From assembly GCA_036245525.1 (NCBI GenBank), contig BTPG01000002.1, positions 122,903,224 to 122,967,223 of the forward strand: a DNA stretch of 64,000 bases. The letters run 5' to 3'. The position numbers were made by a program, and so were the translations under genes. Origin of the DNA: Semisulcospira habei. Taxonomy: Eukaryota; Mollusca; Gastropoda; Semisulcospiridae. Each line of letters starts with the position of its first letter. The first letter of the stretch is position 1. This document shows, one piece after another, positions 24,319 to 36,157 of this stretch. The notes under the pieces are model-generated. The model saw only the letters and a program-made list of their open reading frames with translations, was not told where the DNA came from and did no database searches.

Positions 24319-25142
24319 ACAGCTGTCCACACCGGCTAAATATCTGGACCCCCCTTGGGGGGACCTAGATTTAAATTTCCATGCACTGAGTGGCTGGAAC
24401 AGTGGGATATGTGATACGCCCCCCTTCGGGGGGGGGGGGCTTCCATATGCATTGCTTTCAGTCACTTTTTTAGCGCCCCCTCTCTTTCCTATCTCTTTTT
24501 TTTTCTTTCTTGTGCTTTGGCCACAGTAGATCTATGATCACTGGTCGATCATGCACATTTCTCTCCCCTGACAGTGCTATTATCTACTTTACTTTGTAAC
24601 CTTCCTAAAATATTAGCACTGGCAGTCTCCCCTTTTCTTTTCATTTAGTACTACAATATCGACTGCAACCCCTTCCCCCCTTTTGGTAGGTTCTCTTTTA
24701 GGGTGCATGGAAATTTAGCTCTAGGTGGTGGCATGGAATGTATGCCCCTGCAGACACCACAGTAAAATGTGGTTGTCTTTGCAGGTAGGCAGAAATTCCT
24801 GCCTCCTCCAGTATCGCCGATGGTGTGCTGAAGAGGTCGCCAAGACCGAAACAGCTGTCCACACCGGCTAAATATCTGGACCCCCCTTGGGGGACCTAGA
24901 TTTAAATTTCCATGCACTGAGTGGCTGGAACAGTGGGATATGTGATACGCCCCCCTTCGGGGGGGGGGGGGGGCTTCCATATGCATTGCTTTCAGTCACT
25001 TTTTTAGCGCCCCCTCTATTTCCTATCACTTTTTTTTTTCTTGTGCTTTGGCCACAGTAGATCTATGATCACTGGTCGATCATGCACATTTCTCTCCCCT
25101 GACAGTGCTATTATCTACTTTACTTTGTAACCTTCCTAAAAT
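24319..25142. repeat. Pair of ~295-bp direct repeats separated by ~235 bp
   Basis: Nearly identical blocks lie at 24319-24613 and 24847-25142. Both open with CAGCTGTCCACACCGGC, contain CACTGAGTGGCTGGAACAG and a G-run after CGCCCCCCTTC, and close with GTAACCTTCCTAAAATA. They differ mainly in homopolymer lengths. The spacer holds no LTR-type primer or polypurine site, so I read it as a segmental tandem duplication (period ~527 bp), with a miniature terminal-repeat element as the alternative. Confidence 0.85.
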
Positions 25143-26895
25143 AGTTGTGATAGTTTGTGAGCATTCTTTTTATATTGTTTATTTTGTATAAAAGTTCCGT
25201 TAGAAAGGAAGCCCATGTGTTGCGTTTTACCGCATGAATGCGCCGTCTGAGTCAGTGGCGGTGTATGCGTCTGTTGTGCGAGAGTCTGTGCGTACGACTG
25301 GGGCAAGTCTGCGTGCGTTACATACATAACTTTGGATAAAGGAGATGGATCAGTCATCTAGGGACACATAGGTGTAAAAACAGGAAAAGAAATGTACGAC
25401 TGATCTCCATAAGCGACTGGCATTCACTCGGCTGAGCCAAATGGATCGACCAAGGATAGATAGCAGAGCAATACTTTCGCGATTCCTTAGAAATACTGAA
25501 GGCACAAAGAAAACTCATTCAAAAACTTCTTTATCTTCCGCATACATGGCACAGTCATGGTCCTGTCTAAACTTACCTAACGTAAGATAACATTAACGCG
25601 TGTGGTTGTGCCGTAATGAAAAAAATATGCGCTCCAAACGCACGCTTTTAGACCACTTGGTTATTTTATTATGTGTGTATTATGTTGGAAATACACAACA
25701 AGTACGAGTCCGTACAGTTCACACGCCTAGCATTCCATTATCGTTATCTCCGCCAAGTGTTAAAAGGCAGCAGTATATACAGGCTATAGCATAAACACAG
25801 TGCGGCGGTAGCGGTTAGTGGCATAGACAATATGGCGGGCGGTCTCCACGATGATAAGCGCCAGATAGCCTCTCCCTATGTATACGCTCTATGGTCTCAG
25901 GACATGTAAGATGACGTTATGCCTATCATTCATGCTATTCATTTATGCTATTGATCAAGGATGAGGTCAAATAAAGGTTAAAAGCAATACATACTGTGCT
26001 GAAAATTTAACATCGGAATACTCTCGTAAACTATAGAAGCCCGGCCAGAGATTTAAACTTGACACATGAATAGTTTGAGGTAAGACTTAACAAAATATAT
26101 AATTTTGCCTGATCTTTCTCAAAGGTCAAGGACACAAACACGAAAACAAAGGACATAATTCACCAGTTTTCTAGTTTGCTCAGATGCTGTTTCAGTTTTA
26201 TACATTTAGAGGTCAAACATGGACCACTGATTGCTTTGGAGAAGGCATTTCTGTGCGTGCTCGGTTTGTGGACTAGTCCGATAGGTCAAGTGAACAAGAG
26301 GTCAACACATACATAATAATGCCTGCTTTCAGACAAACTCTTAGTGACCTCAGGTTCTTTAGCCAAAGTTTTAATCAAATTTTACTTACAAATAGTTTAT
26401 AATAAGACTGATATGTCCATGCATACTACTTTGGATCATTTCTCTGAAAGGTCATGGGGCAACACATGGAATCGAAATATCTAAGCTTATACAATGTATT
26501 TTTCCAGGTACCATTGGTGGGCGATATCAATGAAACACGTTCAGTGACTTGGCTCATACACATATTTGCATTGTTCACTGTAAGAGGAACTGATATGATA
26601 AAGTTTTGCTAATCCCTACCGGTGATTCCAGGGTCACGTGGGCCATACTTGGTTTTCGTCTGCTTTTGCAAAGTCTCCGATTCTATTCGGCCTATTTGGT
26701 TCAAATTTGGTGAAATAGTAGCGATTAAACACAGAAATGTTAATGTGCAAGAAATGCATCGGACAATGTAAGGTGGTGGCCTTATTGTTTTCAATTCATG
26801 TATTTTTTGTTAGGGCAATATCTTTAGAACCATTGGACCCATATGACTCAAACCTTAATAGATGACAGTCTTTTATAAACGAAAGTGTACTTAAC
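25143..26895. other. No gene recognised
   Basis: No domain, RNA gene or clear repeat. Isolated AGGTCAAGG motifs occur (e.g. ~26121), related to the repeat at 26900. Confidence 0.5.
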
Positions 26896-27110
26896 AAATC
26901 AAGCCGTTGTAGTCAAGGTCAAGGTCACGGCGGCAATGTTTGTTTTTGGTCTATTCAAGCGAGATCGTTGAAAAAGTTTGATTAATTTATTCCAGACTTG
27001 AGATAGCAATACACTGTTCTAATGGAAATTGTTTTGTGCATGAGTGACGCCATTTCCGTGAAGGTCAAGGTCGTAGCAATCGTATTTCATATTTTGTATT
27101 CTTGTCAGGA
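26896..27110. repeat. AAGGTCAAGGTCA-containing dispersed repeat, copy A
   Basis: Units with AAGGTCAAGGTCACGGCGGC (26918) and AAGGTCAAGGTCGTAGCA (27061), about 140 bp apart, share the flanking wording of the array at 39100-39660. Another member follows near 27410. Confidence 0.65.
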
Positions 27111-27302
<192 letters not shown>

Positions 27303-27593
27303 CCGTTAACTGGCTTTGACTGAAACATGAGCTAGTCATAGTATTTGTTACTGAAATGATAGCCCTTGGTAAATTGTAGTGTTATGATAAACAGTTATGT
27401 TACTGCATGCAAGGTCAAGGCTATAGTAGCCATTATTTGTTTAAGACCCATCTAGACCATAATTATATCCAAAAGCGTTTGACCGCTTTGCTTCAGATTT
27501 AGCATAATAAAAATTGTTATATGTGTAAAGTGTTTAGTGCAAGAACTGTTTCATTATAATGTATGGTCACGGTCGTCGCAGCCATCTTGTATT

Positions 27594-27977
27594 CCCCACC
27601 CGGGTCTGCCCTGGGGGACTTGGGTGGGGTTAGGTACTTTTTAGTTCCCAGGGTCACCCTGGTCAGCCCCACAGGGTGGGTTTCCTTTCTATTCTGGGGC
27701 ATGTGTTTCTGTCTACCCTTGGTCCATTCACCTGTATTTGTCTTTTTAAAACTCTCCCAACTGTCTGCACTGCCTGTAGCTCTTGATATTGGATGTGTGT
27801 TGCTAAATGGTCTTAGCTTTATTTAGGCCCCATGTTGTAGGTTTATTTAACGTATTTGACCGGCTGGCGACATACATTCAATTTTCTGTTTAGTTTTTTT
27901 TTTTTCACAAGCAGTGCAGGCACGTCCTGAGAAAGCCTTGTTGCTGTCGGGACGTTAAGCAATGTACAATCAATCAT
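27594..27977 (+). mobile_element. SINE-like element, copy 2
   Basis: Full-length copy starting CCCCACCCGGG and ending in the CAATCAATCA-type tail, flanked by a perfect 14-bp duplication AGCCATCTTGTATT (27580-27593 and 27978-27991). This is the hallmark of LINE-machinery retrotransposition. Confidence 0.9.
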
Positions 27978-27991
27978 AGCCATCTTGTATT

Positions 27992-28496
27992 GCACTTTTC
28001 CATTCTCTTTTATTTTTTAAATCTTTATTTAACGTATTTTCTATAACTGTCGGATTCTTTGTGTAGCCAGCTCTCACTTCATACACGGTTAGTGTCTGCA
28101 CTTTTTAAAAAAATTGCCTCATGGCCACAGCTCTCTTTTGGCTGTTGTCAAATAGATGTGAGGGAGTGTGTGGACATGAAACGCTGCTGGACACAAACGT
28201 ATTGTCATAAACTTATTATGTGTGTCGTTGCTCTTTGTCAAAGAAAACATATGTAAATATGTAATACATGTCACCATCATCAATCAAATTTCGCTCGTAG
28301 GATAAGGTTTTAAAACCACTCGAGTGAGATTCTCAGTGTCACCTGAACAACGCTATCACGATTTTCTACCGCCATGCCAAATTTCAGTGCAATCGGCCCA
28401 TAATGCATGATTCTGCCATAAGAGATCAGACTATTAAGACAATCGCACTATGAACACAAATTTTTAATGACACCCTCAGTTTGACGAACAGTTGAA
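27992..28496. other. No gene recognised
   Basis: No signature seen. Confidence 0.5.
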
Positions 28497-28712
28497 ACCG
28501 ACATTAAACCATTTAACCTCAACGCCTTACAACAGGAGATGGGTTAACGAAGATAATTCAAAGGTAGTGCCAGATTAGCTTGGCGCCTTTTGGCGCCATG
28601 CTAATCTGACACCAACCTTGGATTATCATGGTTGATCCATCTCCTGCAAGTTGTACATAGTGGTTAGATGACACATGGAAATGCGGCCGTGGGGTTAAAA
28701 GGGTTAAACTAG
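28497..28712. repeat. Fold-back (MITE-like) element centred on a GGCGCC hairpin
   Basis: The core is almost a perfect palindrome: CAGATTAGCTTGGCGCC, TTTT, GGCGCCATGCTAATCTG (28571-28611). The inverted match extends outward through CAGGAGATGG/CCATCTCCTG (28532, 28638) and weakly to TTAAACC-like ends. Confidence 0.75.
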
Positions 28713-28830
28713 AGGAACGGATTCTCAGCAACAGGCACAGGTCGCAGCCTGGGCTCTTGAAGACCGCTCATGCTTGTTGCAGATGGAAAGTATGGATGAG
28801 GGACAGATGATGGGAGCGGGCATGCAGCTT

Positions 28831-29538
28831 TCTTGTGCGTAGCTAAACGTTAACGTATCATGCAGCTATTCCGCACAGGCCGGAACACCAGCTGCCTTGT
28901 GCGTAGCTAAACGTGAACGTATCATGCAGCTATTCTGCACAGGCCGGAACACCAGCTGCCTTGTGCGTAGCTAAACGTGAACGCATCATGCAGCTATTCT
29001 GCACAGGCCGGAACACCAGCTGCCTTGTGCGTAGCTAAACGTGAACGCATCATGCAGCTATTCTGCACAGGCCGGAACGCCAGCTGCCTTGTGCGTAGCT
29101 AAACGTGAACGTATCATGCAGCTATTCCGCACAGGCCGGAACACCAGCTGCCTTGTGCGCAGCTAAACGTGAACGTATCATGCAGCTATTCTGCACAGGC
29201 CGGAACGCCAGCTGCCTTGTGCGTAGCTAAACGTGAACGTATCGTGCAGCTATTCTGCACAGGCCGGAAAACCAGCTGCCTTGTGCGTAGCTAAACGTGA
29301 ACGTATCATGCAGCTATTCCGCACAGGCCGGAACATCAGCTGCCTTGTGCGTAGCTAAACGTGAACGTATCATGCAGCTATTCCGCACAGGCCGGAACAC
29401 CAGCTGCCTTGTGCGTAGCTAAACGTGAACGTATCATGCAGCTATTCCGCACAGGCCGGAACACCAGCTGCCTTGTGCGTAGCTAAACGTGAACGTATCA
29501 TGCAGCTATTCCGCACAGGCCGGAACACCAGCTGCCTG
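28831..29538. repeat. 64-bp minisatellite, about 11 tandem copies
   Basis: Units of exactly 64 bp (CCTTGTGCG recurs at 28895, 28959, 29023 and onward) differ by only one to three bases. Each contains TAGCTAAACGTGAACG and CACAGGCCGGAACACCAG. Since 64 is not a multiple of 3 it is not protein-coding. Confidence 0.95.
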
Positions 29539-30145
29539 CGGGCCGAATGTGGCCAGCTTCGACCTGATTGCATTTTGCTTACTGGGACTGCTGATCGCGG
29601 AGCCAGAGGGAAATGGGCAAAAATTTGGGTTTAGAGAGCTGTTCACTGGCCATTACGGAGAGCAATGACAGCCCGGCCCGCTCGCTGTATGTAATTGGCA
29701 ATCGATACTGCAAATGTCAGGCAAAAGCCACGTCCACAAAATATCATTTTTTTTTTTTTTTTACAATATTGCAAAAGACGGATATGAGCGGCGGAGTTTC
29801 TAAAGACAGTAGCTCATCCAGCACGATCAGCATACAAAAGATATAGTTTCGTGAACCCCTTCAGGCTTATGAGAATCTATGCCTCTTTTTGGCAACAAAT
29901 GTCTCCATTTGCGTCCCCATATTGAGTGAAGTCATCCAAGCTAAGCGGGGGACAGAAGAAGAGAAATAACATTTACAGCCAGTTTTTGTTGTTGCATTCT
30001 CTTGCAGACAGAAATTATGTAGTTTTGTAAGAACTCTAAAACTAGATGGCATTGGAATCGTTTGTGATCCTGACTATCTTAAAAATAATAATTCTGATTA
30101 AACCAGAAAGATAATACAAAACAAGTTTTGAAAACAACAACAATA
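29539..30145. other. No gene recognised
   Basis: Unique-looking sequence with one T-run near 29748. No domain signature. Confidence 0.5.
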
Positions 30146-30173
30146 CCACCACCACCCCCACCCCCCCCCCCCC

Positions 30174-30218
<45 letters not shown>
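30146..30218. repeat. Low-complexity (ACC)n, poly-C and poly-A tract
   Basis: ACC repeats run into ~14 C and then ~44 A. The homopolymer lengths are likely unreliable in assembly. Confidence 0.95.
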
Positions 30219-30219
<1 letters not shown>

Positions 30220-30837
30220 ACCAACTGTTTTGTCACTGTTATCTGACAGCGTGGTTTATTTTTCTTATTTTAATGCACTCTGTACGCTGTCAGTTATGTT
30301 TTAGTTTTAGTGTGGAATTTCTATTGTAACGCAGTGTCTTAAAACATATTTGTCTGTAGTATCATGGGGTAGAGGTGGGGGTAGAGAGAACTCCCAAAGA
30401 TCTTTCAGGGGACATCTCGAAGAACCTCCGTCACGTCCCCCTAACAAAACCGTACGATGCGCCGGGTGCACATGTCAACATGTGTTGCTGATGCACTGAT
30501 GACGTGTTCCAAACGAGTTTTTCTTTCCAGTTTTTCGTTAGCATCTTGTTCAAACAGTATATTGCCCACTCCAAGGTGCAGTTGTGCATTTTAGGAAGAT
30601 TATGTTTTACCAATTGTATGTGCCGCCGCATACACATTTTAAAAAAAAGTTGCGTTGTACCAGAACGGCCACACAACCAGTGCAGCAGGTATATATAACC
30701 TCATGAGCCGCCGTAGTCGTGGGGATATGGGGGAGGGGAGGGGGGATGGCGGGGTGGGGGGGGGGGGGCTCATGAGGTTTTATGCCTCTTGTTTGCCTTA
30801 TTTTGTATTCGTTGGGCAGATTTACGGTTGTTTTTGT

Positions 30838-30973
30838 TGCGGGTCTGCCCTGGGAGACTTGAGTGGGGTTAACTACTTTCTAATTCCTAGAAGCATCTTG
30901 CTCAGCCCCACAAGGTGGGTTTCTCTCTTTTTCTGGCGCTCATGTTTCTGTCTACCCTTGGCCCATTCACCTG
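30838..30973 (+). mobile_element. SINE-like element, partial diverged copy 3
   Basis: Matches the family from GGGTCTGCCCTGG to CCATTCACCTGTA but lacks the first bases and the 3' half. It is more diverged than the other copies. Confidence 0.7.
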
Positions 30974-32161
30974 TAATCAATGTGACGCGTAATCAACGTG
31001 AGAATGTATGTGATCTTTGAAATAGTTTACGAGTGTCTGAATCAGTATAATATTTTAACTTTGATAACGAAAGAGATTTTTGTCTACTGTTCTGCATAAA
31101 GCGCCTGTGTGAGCCTTTCCGATGGCTTGGACAAATCGGATAATGATAAAATAGACCGATACAGAATTATTAGGATCAGAACGATCTCTTGGTTTTGGCA
31201 GTGGAATGACGTTTGCATATTTCAGTTTAAGACAAATTTGACCAGTCCAAGGAGAACGCATCAATTTTCCAGGCCCGGGTCAGCTTTCCATGCCACATCC
31301 CGACCCATTCGGAAAATTATCCTGGAGGCAAACAGATCTATGGTGTCCTGAACCTGAAAAGTGAGCTGAATTCCTTAAAAAGCGGTCGCGTCAAGTTTCC
31401 TTTTAAGATTGCTACGATCAACTTTACATTTCATATCATGGCAGCATTGACACTTTTAGGCAAATGGTCTGCAATGACAAAATGCCACTATTCATGCACT
31501 ATAAGTTCGTGAAATGTAGGCTTTATACTTCGATCTTTGCTTGTTTATACAGGCGACGGTTGTAGAGTTATCAGTATATGCCAGCGCAAGAGGAATAGAG
31601 GGATTTCAGAAAAAAAGGGCTGCACTCAGTGACAAATTAATATGCCGAAGAGCGTACTCAGCAGTTGACATGTCCTAACTTTATAACACTACCCCCCTCT
31701 CCCCCTCCACACACACTACTCAACACCCAACCCGCCCCACCCCTCCACCTCAGCCCTATTTTGGAGGAGTCAGCAGGAATGGCAGCTACCAAATGTCCGA
31801 TCAGTCTGGGGCTGAAGGTTCTTAGAGGATTTATCGAAGCCTCTTGACAACGACTCGTGAGTTTTCCCTTTTTCATCTCTGTTAACGAGACAGACACGGT
31901 TTCAGAATCGAGAATAAACCCCCAAAACTCATTACGCGAGGATCAACAGTACAGCTCAGCTATTTTCTATCTCTTCAGATGTACGACGCATAGCAGCGGC
32001 ACACAAGTTGAAAGTGTCACCCTGAACAAGTGAACCGTCAAAATAAATAATGAACTGTCAATAACACCATCAAATTTCGGTCGAAAACACATTCCTTTTG
32101 TTTTGTTTCTATTTTACAGGCTGCAACATTCGATTTGCAGTGAAGTGAACTGATTTTGAGA
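30974..32161. other. No gene recognised
   Basis: No domain signature. A C-rich stretch lies at ~31690-31755. Confidence 0.5.
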
Positions 32162-32270
32162 CCGGGATAGCTGGGTGGCCCGGTGGTAGAGCGTTCGATT
32201 CTCGACCGAAAGGTCTCGGGTTCGAATCCAGCTGGGTTCAAAATTTGTTCAGAACCTATTTCGGTGCCTC
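32162..32270 (+). mobile_element. tRNA-derived SINE, 5' half (split by LINE B)
   Basis: A tRNA-like head with A-box-type TGGCCCGGTGGTAGAGCG and a perfect B box GGTTCGAATCC continues into SINE body TATTTCGGTGCCTC, where LINE B interrupts. The body resumes at 35532 with GTCTTTGAG and GACGTTAAGCC. The head is not a tRNA gene: the acceptor arms do not pair properly and the sequence continues as SINE. Confidence 0.8.
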
Positions 32271-32548
32271 CTCGCGCTGGGACCATATGGCGTTGAGGCG
32301 CGTCCCCTGGGTGGTGGATAGGGGATCCCTCGTGAGAGGGGTGCACCGAATGAAATAAGGTGCCGTGAACCAACATTGTCTAAGGGAAGGTGACCCCGAA
32401 AGAAAACCCCTGGTCCTCCTAGTAAGGGGGTTGGGCGTGGGGGTAGCTTCCCCACCCTGCAAAAAAGGAAATAGCTACAAAAACGCCGACGAAAAGACTA
32501 ACAGTAATTCCTTTCCTGGAGGAGGAAGGTTCTTCTACCAGAAGACTT

Positions 32549-34852
32549 ATGACGTCCTGTGGTGAAAGCCGGAAGTCTTCGGAAGCCACAGGACCGAGCC
32601 GCCTCTCTCTATCCAGGGACACAACCATGGGCACATGGAACGTCAAGACCATGTACCAGAGCGGCAAGGCCGCCCAGATAGCAGCGGAAATGCAAAAGTA
32701 CAACCTTTCCCTGCTAGGTATCAGTGAAGCCAGATGGACGCAGTCTGGCCAGAAAAGGCTGTTAAGTGGGGAGATGATTCTGTATTCAGGTCATGAAGAG
32801 GAGAATGCCCCCCATACAGAAGGAGTAGCATTCATGCTGTCACCAGTGGCACAGAGAGCGCTGATGGGCTGGGAACCTCTTGGGCCAAGAATTATCACAG
32901 CAGCCTTTAGAACCAAGAAAAAGCTGAAGCTGAATGTCATCCAGTGTTATGCGCCCACTAATGACAGTGACGAGGAAGAGAAACAAGAGTTCTACGACCG
33001 ACTCCAGAGTGCCGTGGACAAATGTGCGGAGCGAGACATCACCATCGTCATGGGCGATTTTAATGCCAAAATAGGGGAGGACAACACCGGATACGAAGAG
33101 GTGATGGGGAGACAGGGACTAGGCTCGGAGATGAGTGAGAACGGGGAGAGGTTTGTAGACTTTTGTGCTCTAAACCGACTTGTCATTGGAGGCAGCATCT
33201 TCCCACACAGAAGAATACACAAAGCAACTTGTGTCTCACCTGACCATACAACAGAGAACCAAATAGACCATATCTGCATTAGCAAGAAATTTAGAAGATC
33301 CCTTCAAGATGTTCGAGTGAGGAGGGGAGCAGATGTCGCCTCAGACCACCATCTGCTTACCTTAAGAATGAAGCTCAAGTTAAAGAAAAGCCGCACAGAG
33401 ACAACAAGAAGACAGCGCTATAATGTAGGCCTCCTGAGAGAGACTGGAGTTAGAGAAGAGTTCAAACTGGTACTGTCCAACCGGTTTCAAGCGCTACAGG
33501 AGCTAGTAAATGAAGAGGAGGCGGTCACCACAGAGCAGCAGTGGAAGGCAGTTAGAGAGGCGCTGAACTCAACCTGCAAAGACACTGTAGGGTTCAGGAA
33601 ACACCACCACAAGGACTGGCTGTCGGCACAGACCTTAAAGAAGATAGAAGTGAGGAAGCAGAAGAAAGCAGTTGTCAACAACAGTCGCACGAGAGCAGCC
33701 AAAGTAAGGGCACAGGAGGAATACTGGGAAGCCAACCGCGAGGTGAAGAGGAGTATCAGGGCAGCAGGCAGCGGCAACATGAAACAGCTCTACGACATTA
33801 CCAGAAGATTGTCGGGCAAGTATGGCCATACAGAAAGATCAGTAAAAGACAAAGAAGGCAAGCCTATTGCAGACAGAGCAGACCAACTCGACAGATGGGC
33901 CGAGTATTTTGAAGAGTTACTGAACAGACCTAGCCCACCCGACCCCCCAGACATCCAGCCGGCAGAGACCGACCTACCCATCAGCTGTGACAGACCCAGC
34001 CGGGAAGAGATCAGAAGAGCAGTGGCATTTTTGAAGAACGGCAAAGCAGCAGGGCCAGATGGCATCCCAGCGGAGTCTCTGAAAGCAGACCTAGAGACAA
34101 CAGTGGAGATGCTGTACCCACTGTTTGGAAAGATCTGGGAAGAGGAGGTGATGCCGGCTGACTGGAAGGAGGGGTACCTAATCAAGCTTCTCAAGAAAGG
34201 CGACCTCAGCAAGTGTTCCAACTACAGAGGAATCACCTTGCTGTCAGTACCAGGAAAGGTCTTCAACAGGATCATCCTAGAGAGAATGAAGAGCTCCGTT
34301 GACCCCCAGCTGAGAGACCAGCAAGCAGGATTCAGGAAGAACCGATCATGTACAGACCAGATCGCCACTCTCCGCATCATCGTGGAACAGTCTCTGGAGT
34401 GGAGCTCCCCGCTGTACGTCAACTTTGTGGATTATGAGAAAGCATTTGACAGCGTGGACCGAGAGACTCTGTGGAAACTCATACGACACTACGGTGTACC
34501 CACAAAGCTCGTCCGCCTGATCAAGAGCAGCTACGATGGCATGACATGTCGCGTGATCCACGAAGGGCAGTTCACCAGGGAGCTCCAGGTCAGAACTGGT
34601 GTCAGGCAGGGGTGTCTGCTGTCTCCGTTTCTCTTCTTACTGGCCATACTCTGGGTCATGAAGATGACCACAGAGCACAGACGAAGTGGAATACAGTGGA
34701 CACTGTGGACACAGCTTGACGACCTCGATTTTGCAGACGACTTGGCATTACTGTCCCACACTCATCAACAAATGCAGACAAGACCACGAGGCTTGCTGAC
34801 ATCTCGTCCCAAGTGGGCCTCACCATTCACAAACAGAAAACAAAGACAATGA
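32549..34852 (+). pseudogene. LINE B endonuclease-reverse transcriptase, C-terminal frameshift
   Basis: A 767-residue open frame. Endonuclease: TMGTWNVKTMYQSGK (~residue 27), LLGISEARWT, ITIVMGDFNAKIGED and ASDHHLLTLRMKLK. RT: GKAAGPDGIPAESLK, LLSVPGKVFNRIILERM, QAGFRKNRSCTDQIATLR, FVDYEKAFDSVDRETLW, VRQGCLLSPFLFLLA and the catalytic LDFADDLALLSH. Soon after the FADD box the frame shifts near 34790. The thumb/C-terminal part continues at 34813-35025 (VESFTYLGSIINKKGG) and, after further stops, at 35150-35512. The probable native start is a few residues into this frame. It is inactive unless the shifts are assembly errors. Confidence 0.88.
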
Positions 34853-35512
34853 GGCTGAACGCAACCAGGGAAGAACCAGTCTTGCTTGCTGGCACCCCGT
34901 TGGAGGAGGTGGAGTCCTTCACCTATCTCGGGAGCATCATAAACAAAAAAGGCGGCACTGATGCAGATGTCAGAGCACGAATCGGTAAAGCCAGAGCAGC
35001 CTTTCACCAGTTGAAAAAAGTGTGAAGTTCCAGAGAGCTGTCACAACACACCAAAGTCCGGATTTTCAACTCCAATGTAAAAGCAGTTCTCCTATATGGA
35101 GCAGAGACTTGGAGATTGACAAAAACCAGTCAATAGAGTACAGACCTTCATGAACATTTGCCTTAGAAGAATTTTGAAAATCCACTGGCCAGAGAAGATC
35201 AGCAACGTCAGACTCTGGGAGAGAATAGAGCAGATAACAGCAGAGAATGAAATTGGGCGAAGAAGATGGGGATGGATCGGTCACAGTCTGAGAAAGCCAG
35301 CTTTTAGTATCACTAGGCAGACATTGTCATCGAACCCCCAGGGAAAGAGGAAAAGAGGTAGGCCGAGAAACTCCTGGCGTCGAGACCTCCAAGCAGACAT
35401 CAAGAGACTGGGAACCACCTGGAGTAGAATCGAAGGAGAAGCACAGGACAGGAGTTGCTGGAGGTCTCTCGTCGACGGCCTATACCCGGGTAGGGGTGAC
35501 AGGCGTAAGTAA
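34813..35512 (+). pseudogene. LINE B C-terminal RT region, broken
   Basis: Two open pieces separated by stops: TYLGSIINKKGGTDADVRAR (to 35025), then NICLRRILKIHWPEKISN, RRWGWIGHSLRK and GKRKRGRPRNSWRRDLQ (35150-35512). The order and spacing match the end of LINE ORF2 proteins. Confidence 0.8.
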
Positions 35513-35517
35513 GTAAG

Positions 35518-35583
35518 TATTTCGGTGCCTCGTCTTTGAGATTATCTTCGTGGTGGACAAAAGACGTTAAGCCTTGAACGCTT
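35518..35583 (+). mobile_element. tRNA-derived SINE, 3' half
   Basis: Starts with the second copy of TATTTCGGTGCCTC and continues GTCTTTGAG ... GTGGACAAAAGACGTTAAGCC, the usual 3' wording of molluscan tRNA-SINEs. It completes the SINE begun at 32162. Confidence 0.75.
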
Positions 35584-36157
35584 AACGTTTTATGATACAG
35601 ACCTACTTGTAACGTGTTTTGGGGATAGATGTCTCCTAATGGCCGTACGTGCACCATCTTTCAAAGGAGATCAATGAATTTTGCAATGGTGTCATAATGT
35701 CGTTAAGCTCTAAACGTGTAACGCTTTGTTTTGTAATGGAAAATAGCGCCCAAACGTACTATGACCCTACCAAGCTAGGGGCAAAACTTGGGAGGTGGGG
35801 GTGGGGGTGTGGGGGGGGGGATCCAAGGCTTCCGGAAACTCCCCTCAGCCCCGAAATAGTTCAAAATGTTCTTTGTTTAGAGTTTGCCCCCCCCCCCCCT
35901 CCTCCTCCCCCCCCTCCCCCACCCCTTTTTTGAAAATTGTTGTTGGAAAGACTTCAGTTTTTCTCTTTCGAGTTTTGGCTAGTAGAGAGGATGGTTTAGG
36001 GCAGACAGAGAATGACACAAAAGGAATCTACAGTTGACTTTACATTAGGTTTTCACCGCGTTTTGTACAGTTAGTACATTTAGGCAACATTCGTATTTAA
36101 TTCAGTTTCAAATCAGTCAGTGTGTCAACCTTTGTCTGTGCGTTTGTATCAGGCCGT
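35584..36157. other. No gene recognised; G-run and C-run low complexity
   Basis: G-rich (35795-35821) and C-rich (35885-35925) tracts are the only structure seen. Confidence 0.6.

Larger units (their letters stand above)
32271..35517 (+). mobile_element. APE-type LINE (LINE B), near full length, inserted in a SINE
   Basis: A 3,247-bp element bounded by a perfect 14-bp duplication TATTTCGGTGCCTC (32257-32270 and 35518-35531), ending in a TAAG-repeat tail. It encodes endonuclease and RT in one long frame to 34852, then breaks. It belongs to a different lineage from LINEs A and C, with no C-terminal finger and a GRPRNSWRRDLQ-type end. Confidence 0.9.

Noticed and set aside
24319..25142. Classical LTR retrotransposon formed by the 295-bp repeats
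   Set aside because: No TG...CA ends, no primer-binding or polypurine site, and a spacer of only ~235 bp.
28831..29538. CRISPR-like regular array
   Set aside because: Repeats are contiguous 64-bp units with no variable spacers, in a eukaryotic sequence. It is a minisatellite.
32162..32235. tRNA gene with good B box
   Set aside because: The acceptor stem does not pair convincingly and the sequence runs on into a SINE body that resumes after LINE B.
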